In this document: positions 46,477-59,608 of the stretch, piece after piece
Numbering within the stretch: the first letter of the stretch is position 1
Layout: each line of letters opens with the position of its first letter
Assembly (NCBI GenBank): GCA_026874595.1
Contig: CM049306.1
Span: 77,962,142-78,026,141 of the forward strand
Reading direction: 5' to 3'
Length of the DNA stretch: 64,000 nucleotides
Origin: Sipunculus nudus
Taxonomy: Eukaryota > Annelida > Sipuncula > Golfingiida > Sipunculidae
Notes under the pieces: model-generated
Database searches by the model: none
What the model was told of the DNA's origin: nothing
What the model saw: the letters and a program-made list of their open reading frames with translations, nothing else
Position numbers and translations under genes: made by a program

Positions 46477-46720
46477 AAAGAACAGCTCGACTTTTCAAGA
46501 CTGTAGCTTTGTCTTTTGGTAGTTTCTTTACTATTGTCTGTATTGTTTTGATATTTGAAGTATCAGAATATCTAGATTCTAGGTCGATCACCAAAATTTG
46601 AGCTCGCGCTTTGTCACACCGACAGATCTGAAAGTTGTAACAAACATCAGTTATGTTTAGCGATCTTGCATCTTTGAGTGCCAATGAATGCCTACTGCAT
46701 GCAATGTTAATTTTCGACAT
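46475..46720 (-). CDS. Possible truncated small coding fragment
   Basis: An 81-codon frame from ATG (context TAGCCATGT) with mixed, non-repetitive composition (MSKINIACSRHSLALKDARS...). It does not match any family I recognise. Its TAA stop falls exactly on the boundary of composite element 2 (AACAAG end), so an older frame may have been cut by that insertion. Equally it may be a chance ORF. Confidence 0.22.
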   Translation of the reverse strand: MSKINIACSRHSLALKDARSLNITDVCYNFQICRCDKARAQILVIDLESRYSDTSNIKTIQTIVKKLPKDKATVLKSRAVL

Positions 46721-47902
46721 GGCTACAACAAGAAGTGGCGCTATACAGTTAAACTTGAATCCTAGTCAATAACATTAACAGTTACTGACCTTTTACCAGG
46801 GACATATCAACTATATTTGTGGTAACAGGAGATCGCATATCGATTCGTCGCATCAACATGAACATATGACTAGGATTGGGAGACGTTCTAATTCGACAGG
46901 GCCAAGATTGTTACATTTTGTTTAAACCCATCAACTTTGAAGAGTGACGCGCTGGTGTGGGGTAAATGTAACACTTTTTAGCACTGGTTACGGGCCAATG
47001 TTTACCAATAGATGGTGAACAGAAATCATGTAGGGTGCGTCCTATGACTTACTGAAACTTTCATGTCAATATATTGATTCAATATATGTTAGGGCAAAAT
47101 CGGGCCTACTTTGTACCATCCCTGCGTTTCTCCTCGTCTTGTAATTTTAATACGAAGAGAAGAAAGCAAAGGATGCTGTTATTTTGAATGATACTGGAGT
47201 TAATTTGTTTTACAAATTATAAACATATGCCTCGACCATATTAAAGCATATTTATTATGACAGGTCCATCGAGCATGTGGTTGAAAATTAACACACGTGT
47301 CAAAAATGTCCGACCTGATGTCCGACCTCCACGTATGTTTACATGGCCTCGTTTTCAGTCCGGCAATCACGTTCGCTGATTGGCTAATAAACCTGTCGAT
47401 CACGCACTCGCCGTCAGGTCAATTATCTGAGGACAGGAAAATCCAAAGTCTGATGCCTTGTCTGCACTTACCCTCACAGATGTCTCGCAATGCACGAATT
47501 CACACAGTACCTTCAGGCAACATACAGAATACAGTAACTGGAATGTTCAACCTAAAAGAAATAAAGATTCATCTTCATATGTATAAACCAAAAACCAAGG
47601 CAAAAAAAAAAAAACAATTTTTTTTGTTAATTATATATATACTGTAATATCAATTTTATATTGTGTATATAATAATAATAATAATATTATTATCATTATT
47701 ATTATTATTATTATTTTATGATATTCTATATATTTTGTAAATTATATAAATAATATATAAATATATATCCTTTTATACGTCAGCATATATAATTTTATTT
47801 ATCATCTATTATATCAATTGACAAATGTAAAAGCATAAATTGTCCGCTCTACCCACCCACTGCTGCCTTCTCGTTAATTTCAAACACTGGAATTATATGT
47901 GG

Positions 47903-47966
<64 letters not shown>

Positions 47967-48102
47967 ACTTTGCTACTGACATTCGGTCAACTCAGGAGAC
48001 TCATATACTGTAACAGTTCAAATTTATTGTCAACCTGTTATTTCTTCTTGCAAACTGACTTGTCACGAAATTTAAATTTAAATACATATATATGTTCATT
48101 AC
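46721..48102. other. Intergenic
   Basis: Unique sequence followed by AAT/AT tracts. A 116-residue plus-strand frame at 47297-47647 shows no family signature. Confidence 0.4.
47670..47963. repeat. (AAT/ATT)n and (AT)n tracts
   Basis: AAT/ATT repeats at about 47670-47716 and (AT)n at 47905-47963. Confidence 0.9.
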
Positions 48103-49159
48103 CTCACTGAAAGTCATCTGATCTATAGCGATCACTCTTTGTACGTCATTCGTCTGTCTGTCCGTCTGTCCGTATGTCTGTCCGTCTGTTAACAGGGCAC
48201 AAATCGTAACCACTGGGCCTAGAATCTTCTTACTTAACATCCAGGGAGATCCATGAAAATCTCCTTGGAAACCAGAAATTAAGTCTCTGTTACTTATATT
48301 CTTCGAGCTACGGGGCTCAGAAGTATCCCCCAGAACAATGGAATATTTGATACAAAAGCTCAAGTAACTGAACAACTTATGCATTGATCACCATGATTCA
48401 TTGTATAGATATTGATCATGGAGTGATTCATCAGTTTCTGCCGACTGGTGGCACAACCAAGTATTTTTTTTTTTTCGATTTTTTACGATTTTTTATCTAT
48501 CTTAAAAGATGAGGTCATCTGTTAACAGGGCACACATTGTAAGGGGCACAAATCATAAGGACCGGACCTAGAATCTTCCCACTTGACATCCAGGGAGATC
48601 CATGAAAGATATATTTGGGAGCATGAAATAAGGCCCTTGTTACCCATTTTCGTCGAACTATGGGGCTCCGAAGTCAGCCCCCCCCCCCCGAATAATGGAA
48701 AATTTTATACAAAAATTCAAGTATCTTAACAAATTATGCATTGATCACCATGATTCTTTGCATGGATATTGATCATGGAGTTTTACATCAGTTCCTGCAG
48801 TCTGGTGGCGCCACCTTTATTTTTTTTTATTTTTAACAATTTTGTCACTCTATTTTTGAGACCATCTGTTAACAGGGCACATATCGTAACGACTCGACCT
48901 AGAATTTTGTATCTTGACATGCAGGGAGGCCCTTAAAAATCTCCTTGGAAACCTAAACTTATTTTTCTCTTCCCCAAAACTTCCTGATCTATGGGGCTTC
49001 GAAATGCCTTCAGAATAATGGAAAATTTAATACAAAAGCTCAAGTGTCTGAACAACTAATGCATTGATCACCATGATTCTTTGCATGGATGTTTATCATG
49101 GAAAGTTTCATCATTTTATGCAGACTGGTGGCGCCACCAGTATTTTTACTATTTTTTTT
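48103..49159 (-). mobile_element. Composite-family fragment
   Basis: The left terminus (CTGAAAGTCATCTGATCTATAGCGATCACTCTTTG) and about three ~338-bp units of the same family, ending at a new terminus at about 49160. Units share GGAAACCAGAAATTA and GACTGGTGGCGCCACC. Confidence 0.65.
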
Positions 49160-49846
49160 AGCTCAGCTGACTTAAAGTAATCTGAGCTGTAGCGATCACT
49201 CTTTGTCCGTCGTCTGTCTATTAACAAGGCACAAATCATAACCGCTGGACCTAGAATCTTTTCACTTGACAGACAGGAAGGTCCATGAAAGAATCTCCTT
49301 GGAAACTAGATAAGGTCTCGAGTGCTCGATGGTGACCAATGCATTAGTTGTTCAGACACTAAAGCTTCTGTATCACATCTTTAATTATTCTAGGGGTACT
49401 TTTGAGCAACATAGCTCGAAGGATATGGGTAACAGAGAACGTTTTTTCAAGTTTCTTAGGAGATTGTTCGTGGACCTCCCTGGATGTCACATTAGAAGAT
49501 TCCAGGTCGAATGGTTGCAGTTTTTGTCCTGTTAAAGGACGACCGCAACTTCGAAGGTCTCACAAATAGAGAATACAAAATGATAAAAAATTTGAAAAAA
49601 ATGTAGGTGGCACCAGTATGCAGGAACTGATGAAACAGTCCATGATATATATACATGTAAGAAGCATGGTGATCAATACATCAGTTGTTCAGATACTGGA
49701 GCTTTTTTATCAAATGTTTATCAGTTCTGGGGCGGGGGGGGGGGGGGGGGTTCTGAGCCCAATAGCTCCGACAGACGGACAGACGAATGACGGACAAAGA
49801 GGGATCGCTATAGCTCAGATGACTTTCATTCAGCGGGGCTAACAAG
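49160..49846. mobile_element. Fold-back derivative of the composite family
   Basis: Begins AGCTCAGCTGACTTAAAGTA...GCGATCACTCTTTGTCCGTC and ends with the inverted version (GACGGACAAAGAGGGATCGC TATAGCTCAGATGACTTTC). Both ends are therefore the same terminus, inverted, with about two partial internal units between them. Includes a poly-G tract near 49732-49751. Confidence 0.6.
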
Positions 49847-49849
49847 TAA

Positions 49850-50345
49850 AATGTTTGAAAAATAAACGAGACCCTAACGAGTCCGTACATTATAATATCT
49901 CCCAGAGAGAGTTATATATATAACATGAAAATTAACCAGGACTATGCCTCATAAAATTATATCGTCATCAGCTTTCAATTTACGTAGCCACGTCGATATT
50001 TTTATAATATTGTTACGCATAACATTTCTGGGAAATAAAGTTTCTGGGAAATCTGGGCTGTCAGCCACGCCTAAAGGAACGTATTGGCACATCGCAAATA
50101 TTGTTAAAGTTCTACGTATTCAGGTGGAAAATTATTGATTTCGCCCATGTTTCTAATCTATCGACATCTGAATCACTGTGTTTGCCAATCGAGTGACTGT
50201 TAATTTTCTAGTTAAGAGGCAATCATAATTGCTTTTGATTCCCAAAGTGAGTCAGTCAGTTTTGCTTAGCCAGTATATGCATATATGGTGTTTTTAAGTA
50301 GGCTGAAAAGTATTTTTTTTTCATAGTGTTATATGACGCATGTAC
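49850..50345. repeat. Duplicated segment (pair with 54.4-55.0 kb)
   Basis: Shares ATAATATCTCCCAGAGAGAG, ATGCCTCATAAAATTATA, TTTCTGGGAAATAAAGTTTC and GTGAGTCAGTCAGTTTTGCT in order with 54380-54965. In both places it directly follows the terminus of a composite-family element. Confidence 0.75.
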
Positions 50346-50394
50346 ACATTATTTTGAACTTCTTTTTTTTACATAAAGTTGTGTTCATCGAGAG

Positions 50395-50640
50395 ATATAC
50401 GTGCAAATGTTGGTTCTGAGCCCCATAGATTAGAGGATACGGGTAACAGAGACCTAATTTCAGATTTGCAAAGCGATTTTTCATGGATCTCCCTTGATGA
50501 CAAGTTAGAGAAATCCAGGTCCAGCGGTTACGATTTGAGCCTGCATGTTGGAAGTACGGACGGACGCCCTGACAGTCGGACGACGGACAAGGAGTGATCG
50601 CTATAGCTCAGATGACTTTCAGATGACTTCCAGCCAGGAG
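50395..50640 (+). mobile_element. Composite-family 3' fragment
   Basis: Last partial unit (GGGTAACAGAGACCTAATTTC) and terminus (GACGGACAAGGAGTGATCGC TATAGCTCAGATGACTTTC). Confidence 0.65.
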
Positions 50641-53189
50641 ATGGAGCTTTCTATGTTTAAACCTTAAATGGGCCCAATCACCTATAAAGCATATTGAATT
50701 AACACGAAAAATAGCTTCACCCCTTTAAATAATTCTGTACCTGCCAAAATATTGCGTTGAAACTGTTTGCCTACTCATGTAAACCAGTGTTAAAATTACT
50801 GGACCAGGCGCGATCACAGGTGTCAACATAAACACAGCGCGTGGGGCCGTGAGCATCGCGAAGCTACAACACGTGTCAATCAGGAGATGCCCTAACTGAC
50901 TTGGCCCAAAAATGTAATACATGTTCCTGCTGGCCGAAGTAGTGCATGTTGCGGCACATAATCGGACCTCCAGTCACGGGGCCTTGTTTTGGTAAACAGA
51001 CACACGTGGACTGTGTAAATCAACACGCAGAGCCATAACAAGGTGTTAAACAGCCATATGCGAGGTACTGAGACTGTGGTGGGATGGTTTTTGCTGGGAA
51101 TCTTTTGTATAAGGCAAAACTGAACTGTGTGAAAGAATGGGCATCATATTGCTCCTCATTATGTCCCTTTAATGTTGACCTTGCTAAATGAAGAATAATT
51201 AATAGGATAATGAGTATGCAACGGTTAAGCTGTTTGAATTTATTTTTAAATTCAATTCTACCTTAACTACGTAGTTCTCCTTGCTCGAAGGAATTATTTA
51301 CCTCGATATAATATTTTGAGGTAACTGGAAAAGATGAAATAATAATAAGAATAATTGTGGTTTATGTTATTCAAAACAGGCGGCACCACCTGCATCTCAT
51401 ACATACATACATACGAATCAAAAACATAACATTTGGTGCAGATAGTTGTTCACAAATATTCTGAATGAGACACTTTTTATTATTAATGCAAACACGGGAA
51501 ATCTTAAACCTTCAGTTTAAAGTTTGATACTGAACAATTTTGATATTAATTCAACCCATTTCAAACTTCTAACGTTCATTACTCAAGGGAATGGTTAACA
51601 ATGATAAAAACGCTAGAAGTGAATACATTCTGACTTTTTATGTAATGAATTGAATTATCGTATCATACCACATGTATTAAAACAAAATAAAGGGGGCTGC
51701 CAAGTATTTACACACTGCTATAAGGAAAGCATTACAAAAGTAACATTTGGTAAAACGGATGAAGGAAAGGATTTATTTTTAAGGGGAAGACTGTTGAGTC
51801 TTTAGTAAGTTAAACATCAAAATACATATTAAGAAAAAAACTTAACAGAATATGTCAAACATTAATGTGAAGAATATAAGCAATGTCCACTGATCATCAG
51901 TTTTCAAATTGCTTAACAGATCGCCAGAGAAAAAAAATGGTGTCTAGAACCATAATAATGAAATGATATAATTTATCAAATATTAATCTGAATACACGCG
52001 ATTGACCACCGAGCTACAGGCAAACCCAGGGCAAAATTGCTTTCAAAGATAAGAGGACAATGTTTGTCGGGAGGGGTGCTCATTTACCTAAGCCATATAT
52101 CCCTGGTACTATGTATCACTCTGTATATGATCAGTTAGTAGCATTTACACATTTACAGATACAGTTTTTTTCAGTCTGCATCCCAACTTAACCAGGCTAT
52201 TATGGTAAAGCAAATAGATCTTGGCTGTGATGCAGGAACATATTCCCATCGCAAGGTCACTTTGGAGTTACTTGTTCTTTGATATTTTAGGGGTTATAAA
52301 ATACCCGCGAACTGTAACACTTAATCAAACAAACCCTGACTATTATTTTCTTCCGCAGTTTTCTGTCTTCATTAGGTTTAAGAAAGAAAAAAGAGAATAA
52401 TAGTCCAAATAAAAGAAATGCTTTTTTATTCCTTAATTATGGATTAAAACTATAATTATCTGTCATTTGAACTTTTAAGAATGTCTATTATAAAGAATTG
52501 AAGGAGTATGGCTAGGATCATCATAAAAAAAAAATTAAAATATTTTTATATGAAAAATGTAATATGGTCCTAAATGATCCTACTCGGCTAGTTTAGTCGC
52601 TAAAATGGCTTGGTCGCTTGAGGACAAAAGAAGCCAAAGATATATTACGTCATAAAGTGATTCATAATTATCCACGAATACCAACAAATGTACATGTAGT
52701 TACACTTGCTAACTTACCATAACTAAAACAAAACCATAATTACGAGTAAGTTGCCAAGCTTAAGAATAGAGTGAGCACTTGTGTATAAAGATATATATTT
52801 TGGTTCTAAAAAGGAATTTTAGTATATATTTGAATAAATACCTTCATTGTGTTGAACACTGCACCACTTTGTGTCGCTCGATAGAGGCCCTGTTCATCAG
52901 TTCTGGACAAAATATGTATTTGTACTTTTATACATGTCTTGCTGTCTTTGTATCATGGAAATGACGTTGCTTAAGTTTAGTCTTCTATATAATTAATAAT
53001 CAGATACAAATCATATGATTAATCGCATCCAATGTGTCAAGATGTCTCACAGGAAAAAAAATTAATCCTGATATTTTATTTTGACCGATCATCGTGTAAG
53101 ATTTAAGAAATAAACGTGAGACTCCTTGATTTTGTAGCACCTATACTTATTTATCTGGCCAGCCAATATCTGGCTAGAGAATATGGGTC
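50641..53189. other. Intergenic
   Basis: No gene or repeat structure recognised, apart from a short GGCGGCACCACCTG trace near 51380. Confidence 0.45.
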
Positions 53190-54372
53190 CAAGGTGATGT
53201 TAGACGGGCCTTCCCGGATGTCAAGTTAGAAGATACTAGGTTACGATTTGTGCCCTGTTAACGGACGAAAAGGTCTCAAAAAGGAGAAAAACAATGCAAA
53301 AATTCGAAAAAAAAAATCGAGGTGGCGCCACCAGACTGCAAGAACTGATAAAACACTCAATGATGAATATACAAGCAAAGAATCATGGTGACCAATGCAT
53401 TAGTTGTTCAGATACTGAAGCTTTTGTATCACATTTGAATTAATCTAGGGGTACTTTTGAGCAACATAGCTCGGAGGATATGGGTAACAGAGAACTTATT
53501 TCAAGTTTCTCAGGAGATTGTTCATGGGCCTCCCTGGATGTCAAGTTAGACGATTACAGGTCGAATGGTTGGAGTGTGTGTCCTGTTAAAGGAAAAACCG
53601 AATCTTTGAAGGTCTCAAAATAGAGAAAAGCAATTTAAAAATTACAGGTGGCACGACCAGTCTAGAGGAAGTGATAAAACATGCACTCGATGAATAATAT
53701 GCATGCAAAGAATCATGGTTATCAAAGCATTAGTTGTTCAGATATTGGAGCTTTTGTATCACATTTTTAATTACTCTGGGGGTATTTCCGAGCCCCATAG
53801 CTCGGGGGATATAGGTTACAGAGACCTAATTTCAGGTTTCCAAGGAGACTTTTTCATGGACCTTCCTGGATGTCAAGTTAGAAATATCTAGGTCAAATGG
53901 TGACGATTTGTGCCCTGTTAACGGACAACCGAAACTTTGTTGGTCTCAAAAAAGAGAAAATAAAATGGAAAAACATTAAAACAATCCAGGTGGCACCACC
54001 AGACTGCAGGAACTGATGAAACACTCCATGATGAATATACATGCAAAGAAGCATAGTGATCAGTGCATCAGTAGTTGTTCAGATACTGGAGCTTATGTAT
54101 CAAATTTTTAAAAATTCTGGGGCGTGGGTGGGGGTGGGGTGAGGGGGCGGGGGGTTCTTAGCTGCATAACTTATAAAATATGGGTAACAGATACCTAATT
54201 TCAGGTTTGCAAAGCGATTTTTCATGGACCTTGATGTCAAGGTAGAGGAATTCAGGTCCACCGGTTACGATTTGAGCCTGGTTAAAGAACGGACGGATGC
54301 CCCGACAGTCGGATGACGGACAAAGAGTGATCGCTGTAGCTCAGATGACTTACAGTCAGCTGAGCAAAAAAA
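53190..54372 (+). mobile_element. Composite-family copy with about 3 units
   Basis: Three or so diverged ~330-bp units (GGTGGCGCCACCAGACTGCA near 53320, then near 53648 and 53990), ending in GACGGACAAAGAGTGATCGC and CAGTCAGCTGAGC followed by a short A tract. Same orientation as element 1. Confidence 0.65.
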
Positions 54373-54374
54373 AA

Positions 54375-54965
54375 AAAAAAAATGTTGAAAAATAAACGAA
54401 TCTTATGAGTCCTTATTTTAGTAGTGCCATTATAATATCTCCCAGAGAGAGGTATATATAATATGAAAATCAACCAGGACTATGCCTCATAAAATTATAC
54501 TGTCATCAGCTTTCACTTTACGTAACCATGGTGATATTTCTTTTTTATTGTTATACGCATATCATTTCTGGGAAATAAAGTTTCTGGGAAATCTTGGATG
54601 TCAGCCACGTCTTATCGTAGGAACTGGCACATCGCAAATATTGACAAAGCTCTACGTATTCAGCTTGAAAATTATTTAATAAGCCCATGTTTCTAAAGTC
54701 TCTCGACATCTGAATCACTGTGTTTGCCAATCAGGTGACTGTCAATTTCTAGTTGGGAGGCAATCATAATTTCTTTTGATTTCCAAAGTGAGTCAGTCAG
54801 TTTTGCTCAGCCAATATAATCTATTTTATGCATATATGCCGGTTTTAATGTAGGCTGGAAAGTATATTTTTCATAGTGTTATATGACACATGTACACATT
54901 ATTTTAAATATTTTTATACATAAAGCTGTGTTTATCGAGAGAGGAACATGCAAATGTTGCGTTGA
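54375..54965. repeat. Duplicated segment (pair with 49.85-50.35 kb; partial at 58.0 kb)
   Basis: Near-identical blocks as listed for the partner, plus a weaker third match at about 58030-58215 (TATAATATCTCTCAAAG, CTTTCAATACACGTTGCCACG, CTCTGGGAAATTAATATTTTGG). Confidence 0.75.
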
Positions 54966-55185
54966 TAGGCTTATGTCACATTTGGACCATCTTGCCCGCA
55001 CAAGGAAACAAAAATAGTATTATTACACTAACACTGTAAAATAAAGATTGTGGACGGTAACAGCAGACCAGGAGGGGACGAAAAGAATATATATGCAGAA
55101 CAATATAATCCTCATATACAAAAAGGGGTTACTCGAGGCCCCCATTATACTTAGAACGATATTTACTAATATTATATCATTTTCA

Positions 55186-55442
55186 AACGCCCGTCAGATG
55201 ACGGGAGTATTTTGGTATACTCGCCGTCCGTCCGTCCGTCCGCCTGTTATCTTAATTAGTGTCGCCGCACTTTGGTGACTTCCCGAAAATACTATGAATT
55301 TTCATGAAACTAATTATACATATTTACCAATAGAGTTTCTCACCTGAATTACATTCTCATAAAAAATCACGCATATTTAATGAGGTCAGAGGTCATCAGA
55401 TACACGACGGGCGTATTATGCACGTTTGCGGTGCTTTTGTTA
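55186..55442. mobile_element. ACGCCCGTCA-ended element, short copy
   Basis: Left AACGCCCGTCAGATGACGGG; right CACGACGGGCGTATTATGCA. The single internal unit matches the last unit of the long copy (TATACATATTTACCAAT...CACGCATATTTAATGAGGTC). Inserted between halves of the duplicated segment. Confidence 0.6.
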
Positions 55443-55689
55443 AGCACATCGCATTATGACTTTGTTTGTAAGACCTAGGACCTTTCCCTCTCCATAGATG
55501 CTTAAAACTAGGAAGAGGCCTTGAATCTGACAGAGATTTACCTGTGGGTAGTGTTTTTTTAAACATATAAGAGAATAATAATGGTCATGACGAAATTAAC
55601 TCTTAAACTATATATAAGACACATGCATATTAAGACTATTCTGTTGAGAAAAACAGTATAATATGGCCGGTTACAGTCGTGATAATGAC

Positions 55690-56340
55690 GATTTGAAGAT
55701 TGACAATCGAGTCTATGGTACAGCGGGGATGGTCAGGCTCTGGCTAACCATATGAAATACTCTGCGAGTCTTAGTCTGGTTATATCTAGAAAGATATGTA
55801 AGACTATTACAAGAGACAGACTAGAGCCCACGACGTAGAAAAGGAAAACAAAATGAGACATAGCCAAGGTCAAGGTAGTAACCTGCTAACAGACTCTTCC
55901 TGATTTTTTCCCTTATCCAATCGATGAAATTTTCGAATTCACAAACTAGATAGTACATGTTACCTATAAAATACTATCTTAGACATAATAACAAAAGACA
56001 TGAAAAAAATGGTCGTGTGATGTGATTACTAGAAAACCGGTGACGTGTTTGTGGAAAAATGGAATGTAAAATGATATGTAGAATTTCCCTGGCCAGTATG
56101 TATACTCTAAAAAAACAAAAAAACAAAAAAAAAACAAAAAAAAAAAAACAAACAAACAAAAACATACATTCGATACGGAAAGGGATACAAATCCTGATGG
56201 TTTCTGAGCAAATTTACCCCATATCCTTCTTGTGCACTAAAAACGTAAAATGCTTGACTGTGGAAAATGCATATATTCTTTTCTGAAGCTTGCAGTACCT
56301 GTAATCTTGAGTACATTTTTTGTTTCCCATGATTTGCCAG
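55690..56340. repeat. Duplicated block matching 58.50-58.99 kb
   Basis: Shared landmarks in order: GATGGTCAGRCTCTGGCT, ACCATATGAAATACT, GCGAGTCTTAG, ACTAGAAAACCGGTG, and a TATATTCTTTTCTGAAGCT-like end. A poly-A/CAAA tract at 56105-56161 is specific to this copy. Confidence 0.65.
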
Positions 56341-57705
56341 AGCTTCCGTTGGTTAACCGTGATTCACCATGGATTGTTGGGATTATTTATCGTAATGACT
56401 TATTATATGAGTATAACGTTAAGAAAACAAACGATGCAGAGTCAAAAGACTATTTCAAACATTTTTGTGATGCATATATGCGCCATGAGAGGATAAGGGT
56501 TAAATATGGAGATTATCTGTTGTAAGAGCAAGCGCAAGTGACATGGCCTGGGATCCATTGCCTCAAGGGATGTGAATTTTAATGTAAACAAGGAACTTCT
56601 CTTCATCAAGTTTTTATATAATAACCGACACAGGGACACCTTTGGCAAGTATTTTGGTGTGACCTGTAAAGAATAAATGGTTATATAGCTGGTCTCTATA
56701 TTGACAATCGCCATCTAAACTGAACTCTATTAAAGCATATGTATATATATATATGTATATATATCGTGCCTCATGGAATTAGTAAATAAATATTGGTTGA
56801 CTACTTTAAAAGAAAAGTTCAATAAAAATAAAACCGTATTACGACTTATTTTGCTTCTTCGTTTAAAACCAGCACACATTGAGTCACATTTAAGCACAAT
56901 ACGTTAGTAAAGAACTGCAATGAAAGGACTAACTCACGTATTCATTGGAAAGCACTACAAAATCGACGTAACATAAGACATAATGTAAAAGCTATTATAG
57001 CATGGAATTACAGGACAACCGCAGGCCATTCGTGTTGGTTATCACCGTAATAGCTGTTTGCTTAGCTCGTGAAAAGTGATACATTAAAGAGTTCTTACAC
57101 TTAACACTAGCGGAATTTTTACACTAAAATAATGAGCAATTAACAAAACCTATGATTCCATGGAGACTCCACAGTGAGCACTTGACGGTACAAACGACAA
57201 GAACCATAAATCACACACATGGTCGATAAGAACTCGGGAGCGTCCTATATGGGCCATGTGACATCATTGTTACGTAATAGAGCATTATTCAATGTTTTTT
57301 TTTATAGAAAATACCTATCTAAACTATCCGAAAATGTAACTATTATTATAATGCCATTTACATTAAGACGCAATACAACATTTTCATGAACTTTTGCAAA
57401 TAGTAAATGCATCATGCTTTTGGTCAAGCCAAACATGGTTAAATTTGGTGAACTTGAGCAAGTTCTTCTAAACTGTCACGAAATATCATATTATTCTAAT
57501 TGCACCTAACTTACATTTATAGTTATGATTTAAATATGAATATCCTATGGCCTCACACTTGGACGCCCCAGAATAAGTCGGTGAGAATTTAATGCAAGTC
57601 ATCCATAAAAATGTGATTGCCAGTAGGTCTCATCCCAAAGTGTAAATCATGTGGTGCGGTCTATTTCTGTGGTCGTTACAGGTAAGTCATACAAGTCTTA
57701 CCTAC
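56341..57705. other. Intergenic left of CARD relic C
   Basis: A 91-residue plus-strand frame (56250-56525) runs out of the duplicated block and matches nothing I recognise. No CARD exon 2 relic found. Confidence 0.4.
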
Positions 57706-57852
57706 TTGCAGTACCTGTTTCTCTCTGTTGCTGTTGAGGCGTTTAGACAACAGTCGTTAAATTCGCATAGTGTCACACGTTTCTTGCATTACCATGAGTT
57801 CGTTATTTTTTCATGAGCATGCTGGACCGAGGAGTGGTCTTTTGTAATTAGT
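57706..57852 (-). pseudogene. Relic of CARD exon 1 (copy C)
   Basis: Minus-strand sequence aligns with exon 1 of copies A and B: CAAAAGAC-CTCCTCGGTC near the start, GTGACACTATG in the middle, and GAGAGAAACAGGTACTGCA at the end, with a GT still present at the donor position. The ATG is lost, there are several indels, and in-frame stops interrupt it. I found no partner exons 2-7 within the window to the left, so this is an isolated fragment carried in a duplicated block. Confidence 0.65.
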
Positions 57853-58009
57853 TTCAATGCAATGGATGTTGTTTGTCTATACAATGCTAACTGAGATGTT
57901 GCCCAAATTGCTATCCCAGCTTATTTAGCCTCATCTTATATAGCAGTGTTAGAGTCACCGACTATTGATTGCACTTGTTTCCTCAAAAGTACACAATACT
58001 AAAAATGTT

Positions 58010-59000
58010 TGATAGAACGAATCTTTGGTGACCGTAGTTCAATATTGTATATTATAATATCTCTCAAAGTTACCTACAAAACATGGACCTTTGCCTGATA
58101 AAATCAATGCCGTACATCTGCTTTCAATACACGTTGCCACGTGGGATTTTCTAATAATATTGATAAGTATAAACTCTCTGGGAAATTAATATTTTGGGAA
58201 ACTGCGTTGTGTACTGACAGCTAATAGATATTGCACAGAGCACAGAATTGAACATCCGTTCTGGTATAGGACCAATAATAAAAACAATGAGTGCGTATGC
58301 CCCGCTACCCAAACCGACGATAGCGGATGTCGCATGTTTAAAATTTGGGCTGGATGCACAATGCAAAATCACTTTTCTGATTACAATCCTTTGCTCTGGG
58401 TGTGCCCAGAGAACCTTGTCACAGAAAGCAGCGGTAACACGAAACGATGTCTGAGACGACTGCAGTGTATTACCGTTGTGCTGAATAGTGAAATGATACA
58501 GCGGAGATGGTCAGACTCTGGCTTACCATATGAAATACTTTGCGAGTCTTAGATTTGTTATATCTAAAACGCGAATGTTGTGTAACACTTCTTGCACACG
58601 TAGGAAAGGGGAAAAATGACATACGGATATCTCTTGAATATTCCCTATCCATTTGATGAATATATCAATTCATTAACTGGAGGACACAAAATATATATAA
58701 AAATACTATCTTGGGCTGAGATAAAAGAATTGGAATATTTGGCCATGTTATGACTAGAAAACCGGTGGGAAGAAAATGGAGTAAAGAACTGTGTGAAGAA
58801 ATATGTATAGGGAAATCTACAATAAAATAACCACATACATTCGACAATGAAAGGAACATGAATCTTGATGGTTTCTAAGCACATTTACATCATATGCTCC
58901 TAATGCACTAACACATTAAATGTTGCTTGTCCATGAAAAATGTATATATTTTTTCTGAAGCTGGCAGTAATGGCAATTTAGAGGACATTCTTTATTTTCC
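58010..59000. repeat. Duplicated block (third copy of the 54.4-56.3 kb segment), next to CARD relic C
   Basis: Matches both 54.4-54.6 kb and 55.7-56.3 kb, without the intervening element at 55.19 kb. It lies immediately upstream (minus strand) of the exon 1 relic, so the block may be the decayed 5' flank of a CARD gene. Confidence 0.6.
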
Positions 59001-59608
59001 ATGATTTGGATAACACTATGTAATCATTACCCTCATGCTATCTAGAACGCAAATAAGCATTAATTTCAGTTACATGATAACCATGCTTGATTAACCACAC
59101 TTTATTATCTTAGTATCAATTTTGCATTTCTTCATGCAATGGAGCTTACTCCAAATGTCAAGTCTGTTGACATTATTTCTCATAATACTGTGGATTCAGA
59201 AAATATCGGGGGTTTAAAATTTCGTGGTTTTGAGCTAAAACACTATTCGATGTGTTAAAACTTTCCTGGATTAATCATTACTGGTTATGCATTTTATCAA
59301 AATTCATTTGAAACATGCCAAAGATCGGTGTTTGTTAGGTAAAAATGCAATGAAAGTTTACAACTTTAAGACTCATTAAATAAAATATCAGATCAATGCA
59401 GTCCCAGTGCAAGCGGTGTCGGCACAATGTCATAACACATAAAATATCGTGATTATATATACAAAATATATTTTGTACTTATTAGCTACTGCACCTGTAG
59501 ATCCTAAACTTGAACGCTGACAGGCGGAGAAAGTTGTCATATGAAAGATGGCGATGCAGGGCAGCAAGGGGCAAACATCACCAACCTCACCAAAACCGAA
59601 GTCATTTA

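Noticed and set aside
55974-56316. F-rich frames on the minus strand
   Set aside because: Translation of a poly-A/CAAA tract within a duplicated block.
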